From Nocardioides alkalitolerans (GTDB lineage Bacteria > Actinomycetota > Actinomycetes > Propionibacteriales > Nocardioidaceae), in assembly GCA_038184435.1 (NCBI GenBank), contig CP116227.1:4059501-4123500 (forward strand): a stretch of DNA of 64,000 nucleotides, written 5' to 3'. A program made the translations under genes and the position numbers. Numbering within the stretch: the first letter of the stretch is position 1; each line of letters begins with the position of its first letter. The notes under the pieces were generated by a model. It saw only the letters and a list, made by a program, of their open reading frames with translations. It did no database searches and was not told the DNA's origin. Shown piece by piece: positions 17,144 to 24,860 of the stretch.

Positions 17144-18187
17144 ATGCTCGATCCCGACCCCCGCCGTCGCGGCGCCCTGCGACCCGGCCCGGCCCGGGCC
17201 ACGGCTGTGGTGACCGTGCTGGTGCCGGCTCTCCTGCTGGCCGGTTGCGCCGGAGGCGACGAAGGGCGTGCCCGGTCCGGCGACCCGACGAGTGGGAGCG
17301 GGGCGAGCGGTGCGCCGGAATGGCCGGCCGCCGAGACACCGCTGGAGGTGGACGGCCCGGCGTGGTGGGCGGACGGAGCACTGCACCTCGGCAACGGGAC
17401 CACGATCCCCGTGGGCGACTCCGGGCGCGAGCCGGGGGACCTCGTCGTCGGGGGTGACCGGGTGTGGGTGCGCGGCTGGACGCCGCCCGCCGACCTGCCG
17501 TCGACCGACCGCGGCGACGACGATCTCGGCCCGCACGACGCCCTGCACCTCGTGGATGCGTCCGGCGAGATCGACGACACGGACGTCGAGGTCGATTCGC
17601 TCGCCGCCTCGCCCGACGGTCGGTACGTCGCGCACATCGACCTGTCCTCGGGCGAGGAGGACCGCTACGGGACGCCGCAGGCCGCCACGGTCGTCGTCGA
17701 CACCCAGACCGGGGAGGAGGTCGTCCGCTCCACCGACGGGATGGGTGACCGGTCGAACGACGACTTCGCCGCCCTGTACCCCGACGTGGAGCTCGAGCTG
17801 CTCGGGTTCGCCGACGGACGCTTCTGGGTCGACGCGGCCGAGGGACTGCGGGCCGTCGATCCGACCGACGGACGGATCGTGGCGGTGGACCCGGAGGACG
17901 AGCCCGAGGACGCCCCGTGGCGGGAGGTCGTCGCACCGGCCCCGGCCGGCGTCGACCCCGCCCGCTGGCTTCCCCTCCAAAGGCTGGCCGACGGCTCGGT
18001 GGTGGCCGTGGTCGCCGACCCGGCTGGTCCGTCCGGTGCGGGCGTCCTGGCGACGTGCGGCGCGGGCGCCGACCGGTGCACCCCGGTGCCGGAGTCGGCG
18101 GGGCGCGTCGTACGCCTCCCGGCGGGGTCGGCCCCGGACACCGTCGTCGACCTGGCCGCCCCGCGCTGGGAGGCGGCTCCCCGCTGA
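17144..18187 (+). CDS. Putative lipoprotein, beta-propeller-like, function unknown
   Basis: A 347-residue protein with a basic N-terminus, a hydrophobic stretch and the lipobox LLAGC (Cys about residue 30), then a disordered Gly/Ser/Arg linker. The rest is rich in Asp and in short beta repeats (VVGGDRVWVRGW; LAASPDGRYVAHIDLSSG), reminiscent of WD40/TolB-like propellers. I do not recognise a specific family. Upstream, CGGAGGAATCCC is a good ribosome-binding site. It lies 60 nt after the rhamnosidase gene and could be its co-transcribed partner, but no sequence feature ties it to rhamnose. Confidence 0.6.
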   Translation: MLDPDPRRRGALRPGPARATAVVTVLVPALLLAGCAGGDEGRARSGDPTSGSGASGAPEWPAAETPLEVDGPAWWADGALHLGNGTTIPVGDSGREPGDLVVGGDRVWVRGWTPPADLPSTDRGDDDLGPHDALHLVDASGEIDDTDVEVDSLAASPDGRYVAHIDLSSGEEDRYGTPQAATVVVDTQTGEEVVRSTDGMGDRSNDDFAALYPDVELELLGFADGRFWVDAAEGLRAVDPTDGRIVAVDPEDEPEDAPWREVVAPAPAGVDPARWLPLQRLADGSVVAVVADPAGPSGAGVLATCGAGADRCTPVPESAGRVVRLPAGSAPDTVVDLAAPRWEAAPR

Positions 18188-18262
18188 CGGTCACGGGGCG
18201 TGGGGGCTGGGTACCCGGTGGTGACCACCCGACCCCACCCACCCGACCCGCCGGAGGTCCCC

Positions 18263-19051
18263 GTGTCCCACCCCCGCCTCGCCGTCGTCACCGGATCCGA
18301 CTCCGGCATCGGCCGCGCCGTGGCCCAGCTGCTCGCGACCGAGGGCTTCGACGTCGGCCTCACCCGCCACCACGACACCGAGGGGGCGGCGGCCGCCGCC
18401 GCGGAGGTCGAGCGCCGCGGGCAGCGGGCGTTCGTGGCCGACTTCGACGCCACCTCGGACGCCGCCGGGACCGTGGTCGACGACCTCGTCGACCGGCTCG
18501 GCGGCCTCGGCGTGCTCGTCAACGTGGCCGGCACCGGCCACTCCTCGCGCGTGCTCGACCTGACGCTGGAGAAGTGGCGCGAGGTGCTCGCCACCGACCT
18601 CGACGGCCCGTTCCTGACGTCGCAGGCCGCGGCCCGGCACCTCGTGGCCGGGGGCGCGGGCGGCCGGATCGTCAACGTCACGAGCGTGCACGAGTACCTG
18701 CCCCGCCTCGGCGCCGCCGCCTACTGCGCGGCGAAGGCCGGACTCGGCGCGCTGACCAAGGTGCTCGCGCTGGAGCTCGGCGAGCACGGGATCACGGTCA
18801 ACTCCGTCGCGCCCGGCGAGATCGCCACCGAGATGACGGGGCAGGACACCGAGGACGCGTACGCCGAGGAGCGGCCCGGCAACCCCCTCGGCCGCCCCGG
18901 CCACGTCAACGAGGTCGCCGCGCTGGTGGGCTTCCTGGCGTCGCCGCGCTCGTCGTACGTCACGGGCTCGACCTTCACCGTCGACGGCGGGCTCGGGCTG
19001 ATGGCCGCGCACGGCCACGACCAGGCGGGCGCGGGCTGGCGGGAGGTCTGA
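18263..19051 (+). CDS. SDR family oxidoreductase
   Basis: A 262-residue classical short-chain dehydrogenase. The cofactor motif VTGSDSGIGRAVAQ is at the N-terminus, the NAG motif is altered to NVAG, the active site has a Ser in VNVTSVHEY and YCAAK as the YxxxK, and the C-terminal TVDGG is present. The sequence suggests NADP(H) preference with unknown substrate. The GTG at 18263 is preferred over one 63 nt upstream because CGGAGG lies 8 nt before it and it puts the Rossmann motif at the usual distance from the N-terminus. It is the last + strand gene before a convergent channel gene. Confidence 0.85.
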   Translation: MSHPRLAVVTGSDSGIGRAVAQLLATEGFDVGLTRHHDTEGAAAAAAEVERRGQRAFVADFDATSDAAGTVVDDLVDRLGGLGVLVNVAGTGHSSRVLDLTLEKWREVLATDLDGPFLTSQAAARHLVAGGAGGRIVNVTSVHEYLPRLGAAAYCAAKAGLGALTKVLALELGEHGITVNSVAPGEIATEMTGQDTEDAYAEERPGNPLGRPGHVNEVAALVGFLASPRSSYVTGSTFTVDGGLGLMAAHGHDQAGAGWREV

Positions 19052-19059
19052 GCCCCGAC

Positions 19060-19082
19060 GGGCGGCGTCGCCTCAGCCGCCC
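19060..19082. terminator. Possible bidirectional terminator hairpin
   Basis: GGGCGGC (19060-19066) and GCCGCCC (19076-19082) form a 7-bp GC stem between the convergent SDR and channel genes, overlapping the last codons of the latter. There is no T-tract. Confidence 0.4.
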
Positions 19083-19720
19083 GCGCCCCGCTGCTCCTCC
19101 CGCACGTGGGAGACGAGCCACGCAGCGAGCGCCGCGGTGACGACGCCGACCGCCCCGATGCCGACGAGCATGAGCACGACGGCGATCAGGCGGCCCTGGA
19201 ACGTCACGGGGAAGCGGTCGCCGTAGCCCACCGTCGTCACCGTCGTCGTCGCCCACCAGAGTGCGTCGCCGAAGGTGCGGATGTTCGCGTCCCGCGCGTC
19301 CTGCTCCGCGTCGAGCACGGCGACGGCGCCGAGGAACAGCGAGATCAGCGCGGTGCCCAGCACGTACGTCGTCGCGCGGCCCGCGAGCCCGCCCGCGGCC
19401 GTGCGCTGGAGCACCCGCATGAAGGCGAGCACGCGCAGGACCCGGAGGGGCCGCAGCAGGGGGAGCAGGATGAGCGCGACGTCGTACCAGTGCCGGACGG
19501 CGTAGCGGCGGCGGTCGTGCGCGAGCGTCATCCGGATCGCGAAGTCCACCGCGAAGGCGCCCCACACCGTCCACGAGACGGTGCGGAGGAACGTGCGCAC
19601 GTCGGGATCGAGCCGGGGGTCGAGCACGGGCCAGGCCCAGGCGACCACGAAGGCGAGCGCCAGGCCGAGCAGGGGCACCTCGACCCGTCGCTCCCATGCG
19701 TCGACCCGTGCCTCGTCCAC
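19073..19720 (-). CDS. Six-TM potassium channel (voltage-gated-like ion transporter)
   Basis: A 215-residue membrane protein. After a short cytosolic N-terminus come four hydrophobic segments, including an S4-like arginine-rich stretch (RPLRVLRVLAFMRVLQR), then a pore loop with the selectivity filter TTVTTVGYGD, and a final helix. This is the compact ion_trans/Kv-like architecture common in actinobacteria. No RCK domain follows. It starts at a GTG (19720) ahead of a MDEARVDAWERRVEVP-type amphipathic segment. It probably conducts K+ across the cytoplasmic membrane; gating is unknown. Confidence 0.85.
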   Translation of the reverse strand: MDEARVDAWERRVEVPLLGLALAFVVAWAWPVLDPRLDPDVRTFLRTVSWTVWGAFAVDFAIRMTLAHDRRRYAVRHWYDVALILLPLLRPLRVLRVLAFMRVLQRTAAGGLAGRATTYVLGTALISLFLGAVAVLDAEQDARDANIRTFGDALWWATTTVTTVGYGDRFPVTFQGRLIAVVLMLVGIGAVGVVTAALAAWLVSHVREEQRGAGG

Positions 19721-19759
19721 GGCGGCACCCTAGAGGCAGTTCCACGCCCCGGCGTGAAC

Positions 19760-19784
19760 AGGTAGCATGCGTCGCATGGTACCT
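19760..19784 (+). promoter_or_regulatory. padR promoter with overlapping 25-bp palindrome
   Basis: AGGTAGCATGCG-T-CGCATGGTACCT is an imperfect palindrome (12-bp arms, one mismatch). It contains a -10 TAGCAT (19763-19768) placed 7 nt before the ATG at 19776, so the mRNA is likely leaderless. Binding of the PadR product here would block its own transcription. Confidence 0.6.
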
Positions 19785-20138
19785 AGCGAAGCGCAGGTCC
19801 TCGCCAATCTCCGTCGGGGAGTGGTGGACCACTGCGTGCTGGCCGCGCTGCGGAGGGGCGAGCGCTACGGGCTGGACATCGCCCGAGAGCTCGAAGGCAC
19901 GCTCCTGGCCGGGACGGGGACTCTCTATCCCCTGCTGTCCCGGTTGCGGAAGGGCGGTCTCGTCGCCACGTCGTGGCAGGAGTCGACCGAGGGTCCGCCG
20001 CGGCGCTACTACCGGCTCACCGGGGACGGCGAGGCGGCGTTGCGGGCGTTCGAGGCGGCCTGGGTGCCGTTCCGCGATGCGGTGGACGGCGCGCTGGGTG
20101 AGGCACGTGACGAGGGGAGGGGCCGCGATGAGCGGTGA
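19776..20138 (+). CDS. PadR-family transcriptional regulator
   Basis: A 120-residue winged-helix regulator: an N-terminal helical start (SEAQVLANLRRGVVDHCVLAAL), a recognition region (GTLYPLLSRLRKGGLV) and the wing RRYYRLTGDGEAAL. The ATG at 19776 is preferred over 19767 because of the TAGCAT-N7-ATG leaderless arrangement. The stop overlaps the next gene by 11 nt; PadR regulators paired with a HAAS-domain membrane protein are a recurring arrangement in Gram-positive bacteria. It probably autoregulates this two-gene operon in response to a membrane or drug signal. Confidence 0.88.
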   Translation: MVPSEAQVLANLRRGVVDHCVLAALRRGERYGLDIARELEGTLLAGTGTLYPLLSRLRKGGLVATSWQESTEGPPRRYYRLTGDGEAALRAFEAAWVPFRDAVDGALGEARDEGRGRDER

Positions 20139-20847
20139 GGAGAAGTCGACGGGGTTGACGGCGGACGAGCGGGTGCGCCGCTACCTGGGTGAGGTCGACG
20201 CGGCGCTCGCCGCGCGCGGCGTCGTGGACCGGAGCGAGATCGTCAGCGACCTGCGCGAGCACGTCGAGGCCGCGCGGGCCGAGGGGGAGGAGGTCGCCAC
20301 GCTCCTCGCCGGGTTGGGTGATCCGCAGGCGATCGCTGCGGAGGCCGCGCGTGACCAGCCGACGCCGCCCGCGCCGTACGTGTCGGCTCCGCCGACGTCG
20401 CCGGGTGCGGTCGTCCCGGTGCGACGCCGGCGGGCCTGGCCGGCGCTGGTGGCGCTGGGTCTGGTCGTGCTGGGGTCGTTCCTGCTCGGGCTCGTGACGC
20501 CGCCGGTCGTGCCGATCGCGGTCGTCGTCCTCGGCTGGGTGGGCATCTGGGCCTCGCCGCTGTGGCGGACGGGCGAGCAGTTCCTCGGCACCCTCTTCGT
20601 GCCGGCGCCGGGCTTCGTGTGCGCCGCCGCGCTGGGGTTCTTCGCGGGCGGCAGCGAGACCTGCGCGACGACCTCGGACGCCACCGGCACCCAGACGGTG
20701 TGCACCACGGCTGACGGCGACGGCAGCCTCCTCGCGCTCGTGATCGGGATCCCGTTCGTCGTCGTCGGGCTCGCCTACCTCGTGCTGCTGGCGCGCCTGG
20801 CCGTGGTGCGGGCGCGCGGCGGTGCTCAGCCCGCGGACGCCTCGTAG
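20128..20847 (+). CDS. HAAS/DUF1700-type membrane protein, PadR partner
   Basis: A 239-residue protein. The N-terminal about 75 residues are a helical cytosolic domain (LTADERVRRYLGEVDAALAARGV; EIVSDLREHVEAARAEGE), matching the HAAS signalling domain found with PadR regulators. A Pro-rich linker leads to about four membrane segments. It overlaps padR by 11 nt. Its 3' end overlaps the convergent binding-protein gene by 22 nt. The role is probably to sense or report membrane state to the regulator; this is inferred from the pairing. Confidence 0.75.
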   Translation: MSGEEKSTGLTADERVRRYLGEVDAALAARGVVDRSEIVSDLREHVEAARAEGEEVATLLAGLGDPQAIAAEAARDQPTPPAPYVSAPPTSPGAVVPVRRRRAWPALVALGLVVLGSFLLGLVTPPVVPIAVVVLGWVGIWASPLWRTGEQFLGTLFVPAPGFVCAAALGFFAGGSETCATTSDATGTQTVCTTADGDGSLLALVIGIPFVVVGLAYLVLLARLAVVRARGGAQPADAS

Positions 20848-22004
20848 ACCAGCGCCTCGCCGTCGGGCGAGTACTCCACGACGACGCCCGGGGTCACGAT
20901 CTGGCGGTCGGTCCAGCTGATCTGCTCCCCGAGCGCGCCGTCGACGGGTTGGTCGGCGACGGCCAGCATGCCGTCCTTGACAGAGATCCGGTCGGCCGAC
21001 CCGGCCTCCTTGAGCGCGCGAGCGAGGAACCAGGCCGCGTCGTACGCCTCGGCGGCGTAGGCGAGGGGATCCTCGCCGTACTCCTCCCGGTACGCCGCGA
21101 CGAACGCCTGCGACGACGCCGCCTCCATCTGGTGGTGGAAGTTGCTGGCCCACACCATGCCCACGCCGTCCTCGCCCGCCGGGTCGAGGCTGCCGCCGGA
21201 GGCGCCGGCGTTGCCGAGCACGGGCCCGTCGTAGCCCGCCTGGCGCAGCTGCGTCATCGCGGTGGGGTTGGCGGCGCCGACGAGGAGCACGGCCACGAGG
21301 TCGGGGTCGCCCGCGAGCACCTGGTTGATGGGGGCGGAGAAGTCCTGCGTGGTGGCCTGGGTGCCCACGCTCCCCGTGACCTCGATGCCGAGCTCCTCGG
21401 CCATGGCGGGCAGCGTGTTGGTGCCGATGTCCTGCACCGTCGGGTTCGCCTCGCTGTAGAGGATGCCGATCGAGCGGGCGCCGGTCTCCCCGATGTACCG
21501 GCTCAGCGCCGGGTAGTACTCGCGCATCAGTGGCGTCGCCCGCCACGTGTAGTCGCTGTTGAGCACGCCGTCGCTGCCGGCCTGCGTGTAGATCACCGGC
21601 AGCTCGGAGCGCTCCGCCAGCGGCGACATCGCGAGCGCCTCGTTGCTGGAGACGGACCCGAAGACCGCGGAGACGTCGCCGCCCACGGTCACCTTCGTCA
21701 TCTCCCGCGCGGCCGTCTGGGGCTCGGACTTCGTGTCGACGAGGTCGAGCTCGATGCGGGTGCCCTCGAGGAAGTCCTCGGCGTTGATCTGGTCGACGGC
21801 GAGCTGGTAGCCCTTGTTGGCCGAGTCCCCGACGAACGCCACGACGCCGGTGGTCGGGTTCAGCGACACGACCTGGACGGTGTCGGGCAGCCCGTCGGTC
21901 GGTGCCGGCCCGCCGCTGTAGACGCTGCTGCACGCGGCGGTGGCGAGGAGCAGTGCCGCGGTTGCGGCCGTGGTGGTGGTGCGGGACGTCCGAGTACGTC
22001 GCAC
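20826..22004 (-). CDS. Branched-chain amino-acid-type ABC substrate-binding lipoprotein (orphan)
   Basis: A 392-residue periplasmic-binding protein of the LivJ/leucine-binding class: signal peptide, lipobox TAAC (Cys about residue 25), then GDSANKGYQLAVDQINAEDFLEG, FGSVSSNEALAMSPLAE and ARSIGILYSEANPTVQDIG. The GTG start has GGAAGGACC ahead of it. No permease or ATPase genes adjoin it, so it either shares an importer encoded elsewhere or works as a sensor. It ends inside the convergent HAAS gene. Confidence 0.82.
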   Translation of the reverse strand: MRRTRTSRTTTTAATAALLLATAACSSVYSGGPAPTDGLPDTVQVVSLNPTTGVVAFVGDSANKGYQLAVDQINAEDFLEGTRIELDLVDTKSEPQTAAREMTKVTVGGDVSAVFGSVSSNEALAMSPLAERSELPVIYTQAGSDGVLNSDYTWRATPLMREYYPALSRYIGETGARSIGILYSEANPTVQDIGTNTLPAMAEELGIEVTGSVGTQATTQDFSAPINQVLAGDPDLVAVLLVGAANPTAMTQLRQAGYDGPVLGNAGASGGSLDPAGEDGVGMVWASNFHHQMEAASSQAFVAAYREEYGEDPLAYAAEAYDAAWFLARALKEAGSADRISVKDGMLAVADQPVDGALGEQISWTDRQIVTPGVVVEYSPDGEALVYEASAG

Positions 22005-22054
22005 GAGGGTCCTTCCTCTGGGGGTGCGGTCCTGCTGGGGCGGTGTCGGGGTGC

Positions 22055-22618
22055 TCAGACCACCGACTGCGGCGTCTGCCGCCAGGGGGCGAGCACGGCA
22101 TCGGGTGCGGCGTACTCGTCGGGGAGGTCGTCGGTCATCGCGAGGGCGGAGCCCATCCGGCCGTAGCCGACGAAGGTCGCGACCTGGAAGCAGAGGTCCA
22201 TCTGCTCCTCCGGCGTGAAGTGCTCGGCGAGGCGGGCGAAGGTCGCGTCGGTGATGGCGAGGTGGTCGGTGGCCGCGAGGTCCGCGTAGGCCAGGGCGGC
22301 CTTCTCGGCCGGGGAGAGGTCAGGCGCCTCGTCGGGCTTCTCCAGCGAGCAGACGAGGTCCTCGGTCACGCCGTCGTCGAGCCCGTCGGCGTACCGGATC
22401 GCCATGCAGCTGCGGCACTGGTTGTGGAACGAGACGCGCAGCCGCACGAGCTCGACCAGGCGGCGGGGCAGCACGCTGTTGTCGCGGAGCGCCTTCATGA
22501 ACTGCAGGTACGGCCCGGCGATCGCGGGCGCCTGCGCGTAGACCCGCTGGCGGAGCGGCGCATCGGCGCCGACGAGCGGGGCGGACTGGGCGGCGGGAGC
22601 GGGAGGAATTCGACTCAT
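22055..22618 (-). CDS. Carboxymuconolactone decarboxylase / AhpD-like protein
   Basis: A 187-residue CMD-family protein. The redox motif NQCRSCMAIRYADG carries the CxxC pair typical of AhpD-like peroxidase partners rather than true decarboxylases. DLCFQVATFVGYGRMGSALAM near the C-terminus is also characteristic. The enzyme is probably a cytosolic alkylhydroperoxidase-type or unknown redox enzyme. The ATG at 22618 lies close to TACCAT/CATAAT -10-like hexamers on the minus strand, so the mRNA may be leaderless, and a palindrome covers the upstream region. The 50-nt gap to the downstream binding-protein gene may allow co-transcription. Confidence 0.8.
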   Translation of the reverse strand: MSRIPPAPAAQSAPLVGADAPLRQRVYAQAPAIAGPYLQFMKALRDNSVLPRRLVELVRLRVSFHNQCRSCMAIRYADGLDDGVTEDLVCSLEKPDEAPDLSPAEKAALAYADLAATDHLAITDATFARLAEHFTPEEQMDLCFQVATFVGYGRMGSALAMTDDLPDEYAAPDAVLAPWRQTPQSVV

Positions 22619-22626
22619 CCCTGATT

Positions 22627-22654
22627 ATGGTAGTCAGGTTTGCGTTGGACGCAA
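22627..22654 (-). promoter_or_regulatory. Promoter and palindromic operator of the AhpD-like gene
   Basis: On the minus strand, TACCAT (22632 to 22627) is 8 nt from the ATG. The region where a -35 would lie is the palindrome TTGCGT-TGG-ACGCAA (22640-22654), a plausible binding site for an unidentified regulator. Confidence 0.45.
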
Positions 22655-22718
22655 CGGCGGGGCGGGGCGCACCCCCGTGCGCGCCCCGCCCCGCCCTGCC
22701 GTGCCCGTGCGTGGGCGC

Positions 22719-23783
22719 TCAGCCCTCAACGTCCTGCGGGGACTCGCCCGCGAGGGCGTCGACGAGGCGCGGCTCGAGGTGCTCGAGCACGTACTTCTGG
22801 CTCAGCGGGGTGAGGAAGTAGATCGCGCCGGAGAGCACGGCGTCGCTGTAGATGGCGCGGCCCTCCTGCACGGCGGGCAGGGTCGCCATCGTCCCGAAGG
22901 AGAGCACCTCGTCGACCCCCTCCGGGGACTCGGTGGCGAAGAGCACGACGTCGGCGTCGAGCATCCCCACGTTCTCGGCCGAGATCTGCGCCTGCTGGCC
23001 GGCGCCCGGCGCGTGCTCCTCCAGGCCGGGCGTGATCGTGAACCCCAGGTCGGTGAGGAAGTCGGTGTTGACGCCGTCGGGGTAGACGTAGATGACGCCC
23101 TCCCAGATGACGCCCTGCGCGAAGGTCGCCGTCTTCCCGGCGAACTCCGGGTGCTCGGCGGCCACCGCGGCGTACGCCTCCTCGACCCCCGCGATGAGCT
23201 GCTCGCCCTCGGCGGAGCGGCCGACTGCCGCGGCGATCTGGCGGGTCTGGTCGCGCCACGGCGAGGCGTAGCCCTCGGACCCGTCGGTGGCGGTGACGGT
23301 CGGCGCGATCTCGGAGAGCCGGTCGTAGGCGTCCTCGGTCATGCCGGCGTTGGTGCCGATGATGAGGTCGGGCTCGAGCTCGGCGATCCGCTCGAACTGG
23401 AAGCCGTCGGCGGCGCTCAGCACCTCGGGCTCGGCGCCGTTCAGGAGGTCGGTGGCCCAGGGCCAGACGGCGAACTCCTGCTCGCCGTACCACTCCGTCG
23501 TCGCGATCGGCGTCACGCCCAGCTCGAGCAGCACGTCCTGCTCGGTCAGGCCGACGCTCACGATGCGCTGCGGCTCGGACTCGATGGTGGTCTCGCCGTA
23601 CTCGTGCTCGACGGTCACCGGGAACGAGTCCGACGGCTCGGTCGTGTAGTGCGGGTTCTCCTCGGCGCGGTCCTCGGCGGCGCTCCCGCCGCAGGCGACG
23701 AGGGTGGACAGGGCGAGCGCGGCGGTGACGGACGCGGCGAGGGCGCGCGGGGCGCGGTGGCGCGAGCGGGGGAGCAGGGTCAC
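22719..23783 (-). CDS. Iron-siderophore ABC transporter substrate-binding lipoprotein
   Basis: A 354-residue class III binding protein (FecB/FepB family): signal peptide with lipobox LVAC, then the family start SFPVTVEHEYGETTIESEPQRIVSVG and the LEPDLIIGTNAGMTEDAYDRLSEIAPTV region. It binds ferric siderophores at the cell surface for import; permease and ATPase are not in the window. The GTG at 23783 has GAGGACC ahead of it. A DtxR/IdeR-like iron box lies in its upstream region, so iron repression is likely. It is divergent from an AraC regulator, a common arrangement for siderophore uptake control. Confidence 0.88.
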   Translation of the reverse strand: MTLLPRSRHRAPRALAASVTAALALSTLVACGGSAAEDRAEENPHYTTEPSDSFPVTVEHEYGETTIESEPQRIVSVGLTEQDVLLELGVTPIATTEWYGEQEFAVWPWATDLLNGAEPEVLSAADGFQFERIAELEPDLIIGTNAGMTEDAYDRLSEIAPTVTATDGSEGYASPWRDQTRQIAAAVGRSAEGEQLIAGVEEAYAAVAAEHPEFAGKTATFAQGVIWEGVIYVYPDGVNTDFLTDLGFTITPGLEEHAPGAGQQAQISAENVGMLDADVVLFATESPEGVDEVLSFGTMATLPAVQEGRAIYSDAVLSGAIYFLTPLSQKYVLEHLEPRLVDALAGESPQDVEG

Positions 23784-23835
23784 GGTGGTCCTCGGGTGTG
23801 GGGCCGTCGGATCGGGCGCGACGGCGCGGCGCTGT

Positions 23836-23854
23836 GGAGGGTAGCCTCACCTAA
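23836..23854 (-). promoter_or_regulatory. IdeR/DtxR-type iron box
   Basis: The minus strand reads TTAGGTGAGGCTACCCTCC. Aligned by eye to the consensus TTAGGTTAGGCTAACCTAA it matches 15 of 19 positions. It lies between the divergent siderophore-binding-protein and araC genes and could govern both. Confidence 0.7.
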
Positions 23855-23901
23855 CCTCCGTCGCGATCGTCGTGGACGGACACCAGTCGAGGTGAGCAGT
23901 C

Positions 23902-24744
23902 ATGACCCTGTCCGTCGAGCGCGACCCCGCGTACGCCGCGGCGCGGAGCCGCGAAGCCGTTGTCGGCGAGCGGACGATCGCACGTGTCCCGGCCCCGGCG
24001 ATCACCACCGAGTGGTTCGACATCGCCGCGGGCACACGCTACGACTCCCACCTCCACGCGACCGACCAGCTAGCCTGGATGGTGGCCGGCGCCATGCGGC
24101 TCACCGTCGGCGGCACCACGTGGGAGCTCGGCGCCGACCACGTGGCCTGGATCCCCGCCGGGTCGCTGCACGAGATGACGATTAGCCGCACCGGCACGCT
24201 GGTCGATGTCTACGCCGACCCCGTCCTGCGCCCCGCGGCGGGCGACCGCTGGGACCGTCCCGCCGTCCTCGCGGTGGAGCCCCTGGCCGCCACGCTGCTG
24301 CGGCACGCGGCGGAGGCGCCGCGCTCGCCCGAGCGGCGAGGGTTGGCGTATCGCCTCCTCCTCGACGTGCTCGCCGACGCCCCGCTGCGCCACGACGTGG
24401 TCACCCTCCCCGCCGACCCGCGAGCCCGTCGCGTCGCGGTCGCGCTCCTCGACGACCCGGCCGACGCGCGGAGCCTCGGGGACTGGGCCGCCGCGCTGCA
24501 CGTCAGCGAGAAGACGCTCGCACGAGCGTTCGTCGCCGGCACCGGCCTCACCTTCCGCCAGTGGCGGCTCCGCCGTCGCCTGCAGGCAGCGGCCGGTCTG
24601 CTCGTCGACGGACACACCGTCACCGACGTCGCCGAACGCGTCGGCTACGCGTCGCCCAGCGCGTTCATCGCCAGCTTCGCGGAGGTCTACGGCCGCACCC
24701 CGCGGAGGTACGCCGCGGACGCGCGCTCGGCGGACGTCGGGTAG
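23902..24744 (+). CDS. AraC-family regulator, cupin type
   Basis: A 280-residue regulator. The N-terminal half is a cupin-like sensor (WFDIAAGTRYDSHLHATDQLAWMVAG; AWIPAGSLHEM). The C-terminal about 100 residues hold two HTH motifs (LGDWAAALHVSEKTLARAFVAGTG; TVTDVAERVGYASPSAFIASFAEVYGRTPRRY). It shares a 118-nt intergenic region containing the iron box with the siderophore-binding protein, so it probably activates siderophore uptake when iron is low. It ends at a hairpin separating it from the convergent HNH gene. Confidence 0.85.
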   Translation: MTLSVERDPAYAAARSREAVVGERTIARVPAPAITTEWFDIAAGTRYDSHLHATDQLAWMVAGAMRLTVGGTTWELGADHVAWIPAGSLHEMTISRTGTLVDVYADPVLRPAAGDRWDRPAVLAVEPLAATLLRHAAEAPRSPERRGLAYRLLLDVLADAPLRHDVVTLPADPRARRVAVALLDDPADARSLGDWAAALHVSEKTLARAFVAGTGLTFRQWRLRRRLQAAAGLLVDGHTVTDVAERVGYASPSAFIASFAEVYGRTPRRYAADARSADVG

Positions 24745-24751
24745 GTGGCTG

Positions 24752-24788
24752 CGGAACATCCGGTGCGCCCGGTGGGTCGGATGTTCCG
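24752..24788. terminator. Bidirectional hairpin between araC and the HNH gene
   Basis: Perfect 11-bp arms, CGGAACATCCG (24752-24762) and CGGATGTTCCG (24778-24788), enclose a 15-nt loop. It lies between two convergent genes. No U-tract follows in either direction, so it may be a repeat element as much as a terminator. Confidence 0.55.
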
Positions 24789-24815
24789 TGGCTCGTGGGG
24801 CTGGCTCGGGCCGGC

Positions 24816-24860
24816 TCACTCGCGGCGTCCGTCACTCGCGGTGTCCGTCACTCGCGGCGG
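24816..24860. repeat. 16-bp tandem repeat covering the HNH gene stop
   Basis: TCACTCGCGGCGTCCG (24816), TCACTCGCGGTGTCCG (24832) and a partial third copy from 24848. The third copy contains the stop and last codons of the HNH gene, so the other copies look like duplications of the gene end. Confidence 0.8.

Noticed and set aside
20128..20847. ABC permease reading of the HAAS-type membrane protein
   Set aside because: It lacks permease motifs; the N-terminal helical domain and the PadR partner fit the HAAS/DUF1700 class.
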